Below, in pieces: positions 1 to 8,361 of a stretch of DNA of 64,000 bases (the first letter of the stretch is position 1; every line of letters starts with the position of its first letter). The notes beneath the pieces were generated by a model, which saw only the letters and a program-made list of their open reading frames with translations, did not search any database and was not told where the DNA came from. The translations under genes were made by a program, and so were the position numbers. This DNA is from JAVJUV01 sp040220415 (GTDB lineage: Bacteria > Pseudomonadota > Alphaproteobacteria > Rhodobacterales > Rhodobacteraceae): positions 181,378 to 245,377 of the forward strand of contig JAVJUV010000089.1 in the NCBI GenBank assembly GCA_040220415.1, read 5' to 3'.

Positions 1-412
1 TCAGGGGGCTCTTGCCCGAGTAATTGATGTGATCGCGGATCAGCATCAGGTTGCCGGGCGGAATTTCGGGCAGGAACGATCCGCAGGCATTGGTGACGAA
101 CAGCGTGTCGATCCCCAGCGAGGTCAGAACTTCCAGCGGCAGGCGCATCGCGTCGGCGCGGCCCTTCTCGTAGTAGTGCTCGCGCCCGCCCAGAACCGCC
201 ACCTCGACGCCTTCCAGCCGCCCGATCGTCAGCTTGGGACTATGGCCCGAGACGCCGGCATGGGGAAAGCCCGGCAGTTCGGTATAGTCGAGTGCCACGC
301 CCTCGACCGCGTCCGCCAGCCCCCCGAGGCCGGAACCCAGGATGAAGCCGATGCGCGGCCGGAATTCGGGCGCGCGCGCCCGCACGGTGGCAAGTGCGGC
401 CTCGAAGGTCAT
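1..412 (-). CDS. punA: Purine nucleoside phosphorylase, C-terminal part cut by the window start
   Basis: The 137 visible residues form the N-terminal half of a trimeric (class II) purine nucleoside phosphorylase, which splits purine nucleosides with phosphate into base plus ribose-1-phosphate in the cytoplasm. Visible signatures are ILGSGLG near residue 24, a GREHYYE phosphate/ribose segment around residue 76, FVTNACGS and the downstream DHINYSG. The ATG at 412 overlaps the TGA of ureG by 4 nt, so the gene is probably translated with the urease operon. The pyrimidine/deoxyribose salvage operon at 22.5-27.0 kb has no PNP of its own, so this copy probably serves it. The stop lies outside the window; whether the preference is guanosine/inosine or adenosine cannot be judged. 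Confidence 0.9.
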   Translation of the reverse strand, partial: MTFEAALATVRARAPEFRPRIGFILGSGLGGLADAVEGVALDYTELPGFPHAGVSGHSPKLTIGRLEGVEVAVLGGREHYYEKGRADAMRLPLEVLTSLGIDTLFVTNACGSFLPEIPPGNLMLIRDHINYSGKSPL

Positions 413-1023
413 GCCAGGCCCCCGATCTCGCGGACAGCGGCCAGGACCGCCTCGGATCCGTCGTCGTGGCGCAGCGCGGTGAACAGGAACGGCCGCTCGC
501 CCCGCATGCGTCTGGCGTCCCTGTCCATCACTTCCAGCGACGCGCCCACATGCGGCGCAAGGTCGGTCTTGTTGATGACCAGAATGTCGGATTTCGTAAT
601 GGCCGGGCCGCCCTTGCGGGGGATTTCCTCGCCTGCGGCGACGTCGATGACGTAAATCGTCAAGTCCGCAAGCTCGGGACTGAAGGTGGCCGACAGGTTG
701 TCGCCGCCGGATTCGATCAGCAGGACTTCGAGGTCGGGGTGGCGTCTGGTCATCTCGGCGACCGCGGCCAGGTTGATCGAGGCATCCTCGCGGATCGCGG
801 TGTGCGGACAGCCCCCGGTCTCGACGCCCATGACCCGGTCGCCCGGCAGGATCTGCATCCGCATCAGCGCCTCGGCGTCTTCCTGGGTGTAGATGTCGTT
901 GGTGATCACCGCGACCGACGTTGCAGGGTGCATCAGCCTGGCCAGTTTCGCGGTCAGCGTGGTCTTGCCCGCGCCCACCGGGCCGCCGATGCCGACGCGC
1001 AGAGGTCCGTTCATTCTGGTCAT
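409..1023 (-). CDS. ureG: Urease accessory GTPase UreG
   Basis: UreG is the SIMIBI-class GTPase that powers nickel delivery to apo-urease in complex with UreD and UreF. The 204-residue product has the P-loop GPVGAGKT near residue 14, CPHTAIRED (the metal-binding Cys-x-His), ESGGDNLSATFSPEL and the NKTDL base-specificity motif. Two starts are possible, ATG at 1023 and ATG at 1014 (MNGPLR); the longer overlaps the ureF stop in the ATGA style used across the operon, so it was chosen. It is followed directly by the phosphorylase gene. Confidence 0.96.
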   Translation of the reverse strand: MTRMNGPLRVGIGGPVGAGKTTLTAKLARLMHPATSVAVITNDIYTQEDAEALMRMQILPGDRVMGVETGGCPHTAIREDASINLAAVAEMTRRHPDLEVLLIESGGDNLSATFSPELADLTIYVIDVAAGEEIPRKGGPAITKSDILVINKTDLAPHVGASLEVMDRDARRMRGERPFLFTALRHDDGSEAVLAAVREIGGLA

Positions 1024-1667
1024 GACTGAAATAGCCTCGGTTCCATCGTTTCGTGCCGCATGGATGCGATATCCGATCCCCAGGCGTTCGACCAGAGGTC
1101 GTCGGGATCGGCGGCAAGCGCTTCCCGGGCGGTTTCGCGACAAAGCGGGGTCAGCGCGGCCAGAACGACCTGACCATTCGTCTGGCCCAGCGGCATCAGC
1201 CGGATCGCCGCCGAGACGAGGTTCGAGGCGAGGGCCTGCAGATACATCGCCGCCGTGGTCCCGGCCGGCAGGGCCTTCAGGCCCGCCGCGCGCCCGACGG
1301 CCACGGGGTACATCAGGTCCGGCACGTCCAGGCCCCAGACCGCCCGCGTGGTGGCCGCGAAGGCGGCCCCCTGGCGCTCGCTTTCGCGGATGCGCTCGGC
1401 CGAGGCGGCGAAAGCGCGCGCGATGCCGTCGATCCGGTGCACCTCGGGGTTCGTTTCGGCGCGGTGGGCGGCGGCAAGGAACACGGCGTCCGAGCGCCCC
1501 GACCCGTCGGCCAGAACGCCGGCAAGCCAGGCCCTGAGCGTCTCGGCATCGCTGATCCAGCCCTCGCGGATCGCCAGTTCCAGCCCGTGGGAATAGGCGA
1601 AAGCCCCCACCGGATAGGCGGGCGACAGCCACTGGGCCAGTGTCAGGATGTCCGGCTCAGTGCTCAT
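1020..1667 (-). CDS. ureF: Urease accessory protein UreF
   Basis: UreF gates UreG activity during urease activation. The protein starts MSTEPDILTLAQWLSPAYPVG and keeps the family LSPAYPVGAFAYSHGLE core and the C-terminal NGQVVLAALTPL helix region. The ATG at 1667 overlaps the 3' end of ureE by 11 nt. Because the end of ureE is a tandem repeat, four further in-frame ATG codons lie just upstream, so the exact start is uncertain. The length, 215 residues from the chosen start, is normal for the family. Confidence 0.93.
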   Translation of the reverse strand: MSTEPDILTLAQWLSPAYPVGAFAYSHGLELAIREGWISDAETLRAWLAGVLADGSGRSDAVFLAAAHRAETNPEVHRIDGIARAFAASAERIRESERQGAAFAATTRAVWGLDVPDLMYPVAVGRAAGLKALPAGTTAAMYLQALASNLVSAAIRLMPLGQTNGQVVLAALTPLCRETAREALAADPDDLWSNAWGSDIASMRHETMEPRLFQS

Positions 1668-1725
1668 GCCCGTGCTCATGCCCGTGCTCATGACCGTGCC
1701 CGTGCTCATGCCCGTGATCGTGGTG
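1657..1725. repeat. 12-bp tandem repeat at the ureE/ureF junction
   Basis: The plus-strand unit is TGCTCATGCCCG, repeated about five times with small changes (one unit reads TGCTCATGACCG). On the minus strand one frame gives the HGHEH tail of UreE; the +1-shifted frame gives a ladder of MSTG codons in frame with ureF. Repeat-number change would lengthen or shorten the nickel-binding tail and change the number of candidate ureF starts together. Confidence 0.85.
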
Positions 1726-2187
1726 CGCGGTGTTGCCGTGTTCATGCGAATGGGTGCGCCCGTGGCCATAGGCGCCACCCTCGGGCGTGAACGGCTCGGT
1801 CACCGGCGTGACGGTCGCGCCCAGATGTTCCAGCATATGCCCGATCACCGCATCCTCGCGGATCAGAAGCCGGCCGGGTTCGATCTGGCAGGGGGTGTGC
1901 CGGTTGCCGACATGCCAGGCCAGCCGCGTCAGGTCCGGCCCGGTCACGGCCAACAGCGGTTCGGGCGCGGCGACGACCTCGATCAGGCGGCCGTCTTCCA
2001 GTTCGAACGCGTCGCCGTCGTCGAAATTTGTGGTCTGCGCCATGTCCACGACGAAAGACAGGCCGGCCTCGGTGGACAGCTTTTTCCGCCGGAAGAACCG
2101 GTCCTCGTAGGTCAGGCGGCAACGCTCCGCAGAGCCGGTCCAGTGGCCCTTGCGCCGGATGGCCTGCGAGACGGGCAGGGCGCTCAT
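1657..2187 (-). CDS. ureE: Urease accessory nickel chaperone UreE with His-rich tail
   Basis: UreE carries nickel to the UreDFG complex. The 176-residue protein has the usual N-terminal fold region (LTYEDRFFRRKK, VVDMAQTTNF), then the metal-binding core segment GNRHTPCQIEP and LLIREDAVIGHMLEHLG. The C-terminus is a long His/Glu/Gly tail of HGHEH repeats (about residues 145-176), typical of UreE proteins that store nickel. The tail is encoded by a near-perfect 12-bp tandem repeat that also overlaps the start of ureF. Confidence 0.95.
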   Translation of the reverse strand: MSALPVSQAIRRKGHWTGSAERCRLTYEDRFFRRKKLSTEAGLSFVVDMAQTTNFDDGDAFELEDGRLIEVVAAPEPLLAVTGPDLTRLAWHVGNRHTPCQIEPGRLLIREDAVIGHMLEHLGATVTPVTEPFTPEGGAYGHGRTHSHEHGNTAHHDHGHEHGHGHEHGHEHGHEH

Positions 2188-2203
2188 GCAGCGCCCCTTC
2201 CGG

Positions 2204-2380
2204 TCAGACGAAAAAGATGTCGCGGTAGACGTGACGCGGAATATCGGCGCGGGTCAGGCCCATCGCCAGCAATTCGTCGTCCGTTTTCGCGTTCAGCGCA
2301 CGGATCTGGTCCATGCGCGCATGGCGGTCGGCATAGGCGGTAAGGCCGCGGGTCAAGCCGTTGAAAAAGTTGCCTGTCAT
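2204..2380 (-). CDS. DUF1127-like small protein between ureC and ureE
   Basis: This 58-residue protein (MTGNFFNGLTRGL start) has Arg/Asp/Leu-rich helices with DQIRALNAKTDDELLAMGL followed by TRADIPRHVYRDIFF. That pattern, x-x-L-x-x-L-sD-x-x-L-x-D-I-G-L-s-R-x-D-I, is the shape of DUF1127 (YjiS-like) proteins, some of which in alphaproteobacteria are linked to RNA turnover and phosphate or stress responses. A good ribosome site GAGG sits 6 nt before the ATG at 2380. It lies in the same orientation as the urease genes, after an inverted repeat at 2395-2419. Family assignment is by pattern only. Confidence 0.75.
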   Translation of the reverse strand: MTGNFFNGLTRGLTAYADRHARMDQIRALNAKTDDELLAMGLTRADIPRHVYRDIFFV

Positions 2381-2394
2381 CGGAAACCTCCAGT

Positions 2395-2419
2395 CTCAGG
2401 TAGGGTTTCCCTCCCTGAG
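2395..2419 (-). other. 11-bp inverted repeat (hairpin) downstream of ureC
   Basis: The arms CTCAGGTAGGG and CCCTCCCTGAG are separated by TTT and pair at 10 of 11 positions. There is no U-run after the stem on the coding (minus) strand, so it does not look like an ordinary intrinsic terminator. It sits between the ureC stop and the DUF1127-like gene and could be an RNA-processing or stability hairpin that sets structural versus accessory subunit ratios (inference). Confidence 0.55.
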
Positions 2420-2479
2420 CACGCAGGTAAGCGATCCTGACCGTTTCCACCACTTCCATATCTGCAATCCCGCTATGCA

Positions 2480-4240
<1,761 letters not shown>

Positions 4241-4241
4241 C

Positions 4242-4766
4242 TCAGTTTCTCCGTTGCATGGGGGCTTTGGCATTCTTCGGAAATGCCGGTCGTTCGCTGT
4301 CTGACATGCCAAGCCACCGGTGGATTGCGGCGGTGCGTCTGGCTGCCAGCCTCTCGACAATGGGACGTTCGAAAGAGAGCGGAAGCCCGCGCTCGATCAG
4401 AAGACGCTCGGTGACGGCTGTTCCGTCCGGTGTTTTTTCGAGTTCGAACCGCCGTCGCCAGCGCCGCAGCAGGCCTCGGGTCTCGACCAGTTCGACCGAG
4501 TGGGCGGAGGGGTCGACCTTCGCGACGACGTAGTCGTATTTTCCTCCGGCGGGACCGGAGTGGACGGTGCATTTCTGACCTGCCGCCATCGCCCCGTTGG
4601 CGTGACCCGAGCCCGGACCCTCGAAATCGCAGCCGGCGTTTTCCAGAACGAACGGCGCCATGTGATTGGCATGCAGCAGCCAGACAAGTTCCAGTGGCGC
4701 ATCGTAGACCTCGGTGGTCTCGCGCTGCCAGGTCCGGCCGATCTTGCGCCACCGAGCCTTGCTCAT
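4242..4766 (-). CDS. SRPBCC-like (START/polyketide cyclase-type) protein inside the urease operon
   Basis: The 174-residue protein has a layout suggestive of the SRPBCC hydrophobic-pocket fold: an N-terminal strand WQRETTEVYDAPLELVWLLH, a middle DYVVAKVDPSAHSVELVETRG and a long C-terminal helix (PIVERLAARRTAAIHRWL). Function is unknown. It overlaps the AhpD-like gene by 4 nt and abuts ureC, so it is translated with the urease subunits. Genes of unknown role between urease structural genes are known in Rhodobacter-type clusters; whether this one is needed for urease cannot be said. The fold call is moderate. Confidence 0.6.
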   Translation of the reverse strand: MSKARWRKIGRTWQRETTEVYDAPLELVWLLHANHMAPFVLENAGCDFEGPGSGHANGAMAAGQKCTVHSGPAGGKYDYVVAKVDPSAHSVELVETRGLLRRWRRRFELEKTPDGTAVTERLLIERGLPLSFERPIVERLAARRTAAIHRWLGMSDSERPAFPKNAKAPMQRRN

Positions 4767-5158
4767 GCAAGGAACGCCTCGTCCACCTCGACGCCGAGAC
4801 CGGTCACCAGCCCGTTCGTCTGCATCGCCATTCCGATCACCGCCATCAAGTCGCCGTGCTGTTCGGGCGTCATGCCCTTGGCTTTTGCCGCCGCCGTATG
4901 GGAATGGACGCAGTATGCGCAGCCGTTCGCCACCGAGACCGCGACATAGATCATCTCTTTCACCAGCGGATCCAGCTCACCCGGCCCCATGACCACTTTC
5001 AGCCGGTCCCAGGTGGCACGCAGAAGTGCGGGGTCATGGGCCAGCGCGCGCCAGAAGTTGTTGACGTAGTCGGTGTTCCGCGCGGTCCGGATCTCGTCGA
5101 AGACGGCCCGCGCTTCGGGGGCCGCCTCCTCGTCCGACAGAAGGGAAAGGGTGCCCAT
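4763..5158 (-). CDS. AhpD-like / carboxymuconolactone decarboxylase-family protein
   Basis: This 131-residue, all-helical protein carries the AhpD-type redox site CAYC with VHSH two residues later (GCAYCVHSHTAAAKAKG, about residues 80-96), and the family segment LDPLVKEMIYVAVSVANG. Such proteins act as peroxidase-linked thiol reductants or as decarboxylases. Its start codon overlaps the ureB stop and its stop overlaps the next gene, so it is embedded in the urease operon. A link to oxidative protection or thiol chemistry during urease assembly is only inference. Confidence 0.82.
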   Translation of the reverse strand: MGTLSLLSDEEAAPEARAVFDEIRTARNTDYVNNFWRALAHDPALLRATWDRLKVVMGPGELDPLVKEMIYVAVSVANGCAYCVHSHTAAAKAKGMTPEQHGDLMAVIGMAMQTNGLVTGLGVEVDEAFLA

Positions 5159-5463
5159 CAGAGTGCTCCCATGACCTTCTGGTTGAAGCCGAAGATCCGC
5201 CGCGCGCCCGAGAACGGGATCAGGTCGACCTCGCGCGACTGGCCCGGCTCGAACCGCACGGCCGTGCCCGCGGCGATGTCCAGCCGCATGCCGCGCGCCG
5301 CGTCCCGGTCGAAATCGAGAGCGCTGTTGGCCTCGGCGAAGTGATAGTGGCTTCCGACCTGAACCGGCCGGTCGCCGGTATTGGCCACCATCAGCACCAC
5401 CGCCGCGCGGTCCGCGTTCAGCGCGATGTCGCCCGGCGCCGGGAATATCTCGCCGGGGATCAT
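5158..5463 (-). CDS. ureB: Urease subunit beta
   Basis: UreB is the small structural subunit of the (alpha-beta-gamma)3 urease. The 101-residue sequence starts MIPGEIFPAPGDIALNADR and has the family marks VANTGDRPVQVGSHYHF, ANSALDFDRDAARGMRLDI and RFEPGQSREV. The ATG at 5463 overlaps the stop of the small membrane protein gene upstream and fits the family start exactly. Confidence 0.97.
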   Translation of the reverse strand: MIPGEIFPAPGDIALNADRAAVVLMVANTGDRPVQVGSHYHFAEANSALDFDRDAARGMRLDIAAGTAVRFEPGQSREVDLIPFSGARRIFGFNQKVMGAL

Positions 5464-5627
5464 TTCCGCACCGCGACGCGGGCACGAAGACTTGCCACGG
5501 CGCCGGCCAGCGCGATCAGGCCCAGGCCCACCGGCAGCGCCCATTCATTGTGGGCATGCGGCAGCGACGCATCATGCGCGGCGACGGGCGTTGCGGCGAG
5601 GACGGCGAAGACGGAAATGGAACGCAT
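5460..5627 (-). CDS. 55-aa secreted/membrane protein between ureA and ureB
   Basis: The gene starts MRSISVFAVLAATPVAAHDA and has an excellent Shine-Dalgarno (AGGAGG, 7 nt spacing). A signal-like hydrophobic N-terminus (about 1-17) leads to a short His-containing segment HDASLPHAHNEW, then one transmembrane helix (about 31-47) and an Arg-rich tail. The layout suggests a membrane-anchored peptide with its His-rich part in the periplasm. A role in nickel or urea handling is suggested only by its place between ureA and ureB. Confidence 0.75.
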   Translation of the reverse strand: MRSISVFAVLAATPVAAHDASLPHAHNEWALPVGLGLIALAGAVASLRARVAVRK

Positions 5628-5638
5628 GGCGATACCTC

Positions 5639-5941
5639 CTATCGGATCGGGTTGTGAACGGTGACAAGCTTGGTGCCGTCGGGAAAAGTCGCCTCGACCT
5701 GCACCTCGTGGATCATCTCGGGGACGCCTTCCATGCATTGCGCGCGCGTGATGACCTCGGCGCCCGCCTCCATCATGTCGGCTACCGAGCGTCCGTCGCG
5801 CGCGCCCTCGACCACCGCGTCGGTGATCAGGGCGATCGCTTCGGGGTGATTCAGCTTCACGCCGCGGGCCAGGCGCTTGCGCGCCACCTCGGCGGCCATC
5901 GCGACCAGAAGCTTGTCTCTCTCGCGGGGGGTCAGTTGCAT
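5639..5941 (-). CDS. ureA: Urease subunit gamma
   Basis: UreA is the smallest structural urease subunit. The 100-residue product has the family start MQLTPRERDKLLVAMAAEVA, then ARGVKLNHPEAIALITD, GRSVADMM and the C-terminal VQVEATFPDGTKLVTVHNPI. It follows ureD by 4 nt. Confidence 0.97.
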   Translation of the reverse strand: MQLTPRERDKLLVAMAAEVARKRLARGVKLNHPEAIALITDAVVEGARDGRSVADMMEAGAEVITRAQCMEGVPEMIHEVQVEATFPDGTKLVTVHNPIR

Positions 5942-5945
5942 ATCG

Positions 5946-6863
5946 TCAAAGTCTCCAGGACGTGGGCAGGGTATTTCCGGTCAGAAGGTCGAGAACGGGC
6001 AAGAGCGCACGGCGCAGCGCAAAGCCGTCCGGCGCCAGGCACCGAAGCGCCAGCACGTCGCCGGCCAGCAGGCTGGCGCCGCCCGACAGGGGCAGGGCGT
6101 CGCGGACGGCCCCCAGATGCGCGCCGGCATCGGGGGCGACGTAGAGAAGGCTGGCCATCGCGCCCGCGCCGCCGCCGGTGACGGGCGCGGCCAGCGCGCG
6201 GGCCAGATCGCCCGTCAGCGTCATGCCGTCGCGGTAGAGCGGCCGGCCCTCGCGGCTGACCTCGATCCGGTCGCGAAACGTCACATCCGTCAGCGCCTCG
6301 CCCATCGCGCGGCGTCCGAAGATCACCGGCTCGACCATCAGCAACCGGGCGTCCGCCGCCAGGCCGACCTCCAGCCGGCGCTCCAGCGCCGCGCCCTGGA
6401 ACAGGATCAGCTCCTGCGGCAGCCAGTCCAGACGGGCGCCCGCTTCTACCGTCAGCCGGGTGAAGACGCGCCCGGTCTCGCCCGGCTGGGCGCGGTAGGC
6501 GCGCTCGGCGGCCTGCGTCGTTATCGTCAGGCGGCTGCCCGCGCCGGCCCGTGCCTCCAGCCGGAACCGGTCGCCACCCGTGACGCCGCCCGCGGTGTTG
6601 ATCCAGATCGCCTCCAGCTGCGGACGGCCCCGCGGAAACAGAAGCTTCGACGCCCCTGCCTGGCGCAGCCCGTCCAGCACGCTTTTCCCCGCCGCCAGCT
6701 TGGACGACAGGCGGGCCTCGCCACGGGCGCGAGGCTGCGCGGCAGGCGCGATCTCTGGCAGCGTCAGGTTGATGGCGGGCCCCCCGGATACGTCAGCGCG
6801 ATCAGAGACGGATTTGGCAGCCGGAACAAGAAGCCGCCGCAGGGGCCGCAGGGGCCAGATCAA
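5946..6863 (-). CDS. ureD: Urease accessory protein UreD
   Basis: UreD is the scaffold that docks UreF/UreG onto apo-urease. The 305-residue protein shows the family motifs LFPRGRPQLEAIWINTAGGVTGGDR (conserved GGVxGGD), ITTQAAERAYRAQ, WLPQELILFQGA and VIFGRRAMGE. No ATG or GTG is present at the N-terminus; the start used is TTG at 6863, with only a weak upstream ribosome site. It is the first gene of the operon; the 119 bp to the divergent gene at 6983 must hold the promoter. Confidence 0.92.
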   Translation of the reverse strand: MIWPLRPLRRLLVPAAKSVSDRADVSGGPAINLTLPEIAPAAQPRARGEARLSSKLAAGKSVLDGLRQAGASKLLFPRGRPQLEAIWINTAGGVTGGDRFRLEARAGAGSRLTITTQAAERAYRAQPGETGRVFTRLTVEAGARLDWLPQELILFQGAALERRLEVGLAADARLLMVEPVIFGRRAMGEALTDVTFRDRIEVSREGRPLYRDGMTLTGDLARALAAPVTGGGAGAMASLLYVAPDAGAHLGAVRDALPLSGGASLLAGDVLALRCLAPDGFALRRALLPVLDLLTGNTLPTSWRL

Positions 6864-6982
6864 TACTTGCCTGTTTTTTGGGCGATACGCGCATCAAATC
6901 AGCAAACTGCGATCGGGCCGGCGTCAAGAAGGCAATGGACAGACCCGCCGCTCTGGGCCACCCTTGGGCCAGGAGGTGCGCC

Positions 6983-7351
6983 ATGTTTACCCGCCGCGAC
7001 ACGACGAAACTGCTTCTGGGCTCGGTGGCCGCCCTTGCGCTGCCGACGGGCCTTGCCGCCGCCTCGCGCGACGAGTGGCTCGGCGCGATGCAGGGCGCGC
7101 TCCGAAGCGCCACGGTGCCGGACGCGGGAACCGAGCTGGGCCTCGTGTCGTTCGATTTCGACAGGAAGGGCCCCGGCGCGAACATGGTCGCGGTGGTTCA
7201 CATGGACTGGACCCGGGGCGTCCGCCGCCGGGTCTTCGCGGCCAGCGAAGGCAGCGAGCGCGAGACTTTCATGCGGCTTGTCGGAACCGTCGTGTCCGAG
7301 TACCGGCGGGTCAATCCGGCCGGCGTGCGGGAAGTGCGCTTCTCGAACTGA
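6983..7351 (+). CDS. Secreted protein with twin-arginine-like signal, unknown function
   Basis: The 122-residue protein starts MFTRRDTTKLLLGSVAALALP, a twin-Arg signal followed by a hydrophobic run and an ALA-type cleavage region near residue 26. The mature part (about 96 residues) is a compact alpha/beta domain with no recognised motif and no cysteines. AGGAGG lies 7 nt before the ATG. It is divergent from ureD and may share its promoter region, but nothing links it to urease. Confidence 0.75.
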   Translation: MFTRRDTTKLLLGSVAALALPTGLAAASRDEWLGAMQGALRSATVPDAGTELGLVSFDFDRKGPGANMVAVVHMDWTRGVRRRVFAASEGSERETFMRLVGTVVSEYRRVNPAGVREVRFSN

Positions 7352-7364
7352 TGCGCCGCGGGCC

Positions 7365-7613
7365 TCAGTGCAGCCGGGCGTGGACGATATAGGCCTCGAC
7401 CGTCTCTTCCCCCAGCGCCCTCAGCGCCTCCAGCCGGTGATAGCCCTCGATCAGCACATAGCGGTCGCCGTCCTCGCGCAGGCGGATCGGCGTGGTCTGC
7501 CCGTTCTCCAGCATGTCCATCGCCAGCGTCTCGACCCTGGCGGCATCCAGCGTCTTGGCACGCTTCACCGGCACGTGGATGCGGTCGATGGGAAGGGTTT
7601 TCTTCTGCAGCAT
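7365..7613 (-). CDS. Small ParB/sulfiredoxin-like domain protein
   Basis: The 82 residues match a stand-alone ParB N-terminal (Srx-like) domain: strand LPIDRIHVPVKR, helix ARVETLAMDMLENGQTTPI, then YVLIEGYHRLEALRALGEE, the equivalent of the GxRRxxA box. There is no helix-turn-helix, so it is not a full partition protein. Such mini-ParB proteins may bind or hydrolyse nucleotides; function here is unknown. It is convergent with the secreted-protein gene. Confidence 0.75.
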   Translation of the reverse strand: MLQKKTLPIDRIHVPVKRAKTLDAARVETLAMDMLENGQTTPIRLREDGDRYVLIEGYHRLEALRALGEETVEAYIVHARLH

Positions 7614-7819
7614 CGGGCAAGGCTAGCACGGGGACGGGGCGCTGTATCGGGGAAAGTGAGGAAGGGTCTCGCTGCGGTTGGTAAGCGGACTGCGCGGCCG
7701 GGAGTAGCGAGGTCAGAAAACCTGATCCCGGTGTCCTTAACTTGACTCGGTCCGTCATACTTCAGGCGAATTTCCTTGCTACAAGAGAGCGCTTCATTTC
7801 CTCTCCGAGAACGCCGCCA

Positions 7820-8293
7820 ATGACCGATCTGAAAGACAAGAGCTACCCCGGTGCTGACGCATCAACAGATGACGTTCTCTATCTCGCCAGTTGGTACTAC
7901 CAAGCAGCGTTCGTTCTTTGGAAGGAAACCAGCAGGATAACGGTATACAAGTATGACCCGCTTGCATTCATGCCGGCTCGGCTTTTGACCATTCACGCAA
8001 TCGAGATGTGCCTGAATGCCTTTCTGAGACATGAGGGGCTTTCCGCCAAAGACGTTCGTGCAAGGCAGCACGATATTAACGAACCTTCGTTCATCAAGGC
8101 GCTGAAACTCAAGCCGAAGACCGCAAATCACCTTCGCGACCTCACTGCAAGGCGAGAATATCTTGCTGCACGCTACGCGCCCGAGCGGTCTCGCGATCTT
8201 TCAGAGATCAACAGGCTTGAGGCGACACTTGCCGAAGTGATGGTAAAGGTTACGGCCTACATCCGGTCCGGTGAGACTTTGCAAGATCAATGA
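7820..8293 (+). CDS. Helical HEPN-like protein of unknown function
   Basis: The 157-residue protein is mostly helical with no signal peptide. The segment FMPARLLTIHAIEMCLNAFLRHEG followed by KDVRARQHDI resembles HEPN-type proteins, where an Arg/His pair near a conserved HD marks the fold. The codon use is visibly AT-richer than neighbouring genes, which suggests horizontal acquisition. The ATG at 7820 is preferred over an upstream in-frame TTG because it begins the folded part. It may be an orphan toxin-like or nucleotide-binding protein; this is tentative. Confidence 0.6.
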   Translation: MTDLKDKSYPGADASTDDVLYLASWYYQAAFVLWKETSRITVYKYDPLAFMPARLLTIHAIEMCLNAFLRHEGLSAKDVRARQHDINEPSFIKALKLKPKTANHLRDLTARREYLAARYAPERSRDLSEINRLEATLAEVMVKVTAYIRSGETLQDQ

Positions 8294-8361
8294 GATCGCG
8301 CCTGAACGGGTGAGCTACACCCCCTCGACAACCCCTGAAATCCGCTCCATATCCTCGCACC

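Noticed and set aside
29..1029. Long plus-strand open frames opposite ureG and the phosphorylase gene
   Set aside because: They are antisense shadows of high-GC genes with no protein-like motifs; the minus-strand frames match known families.
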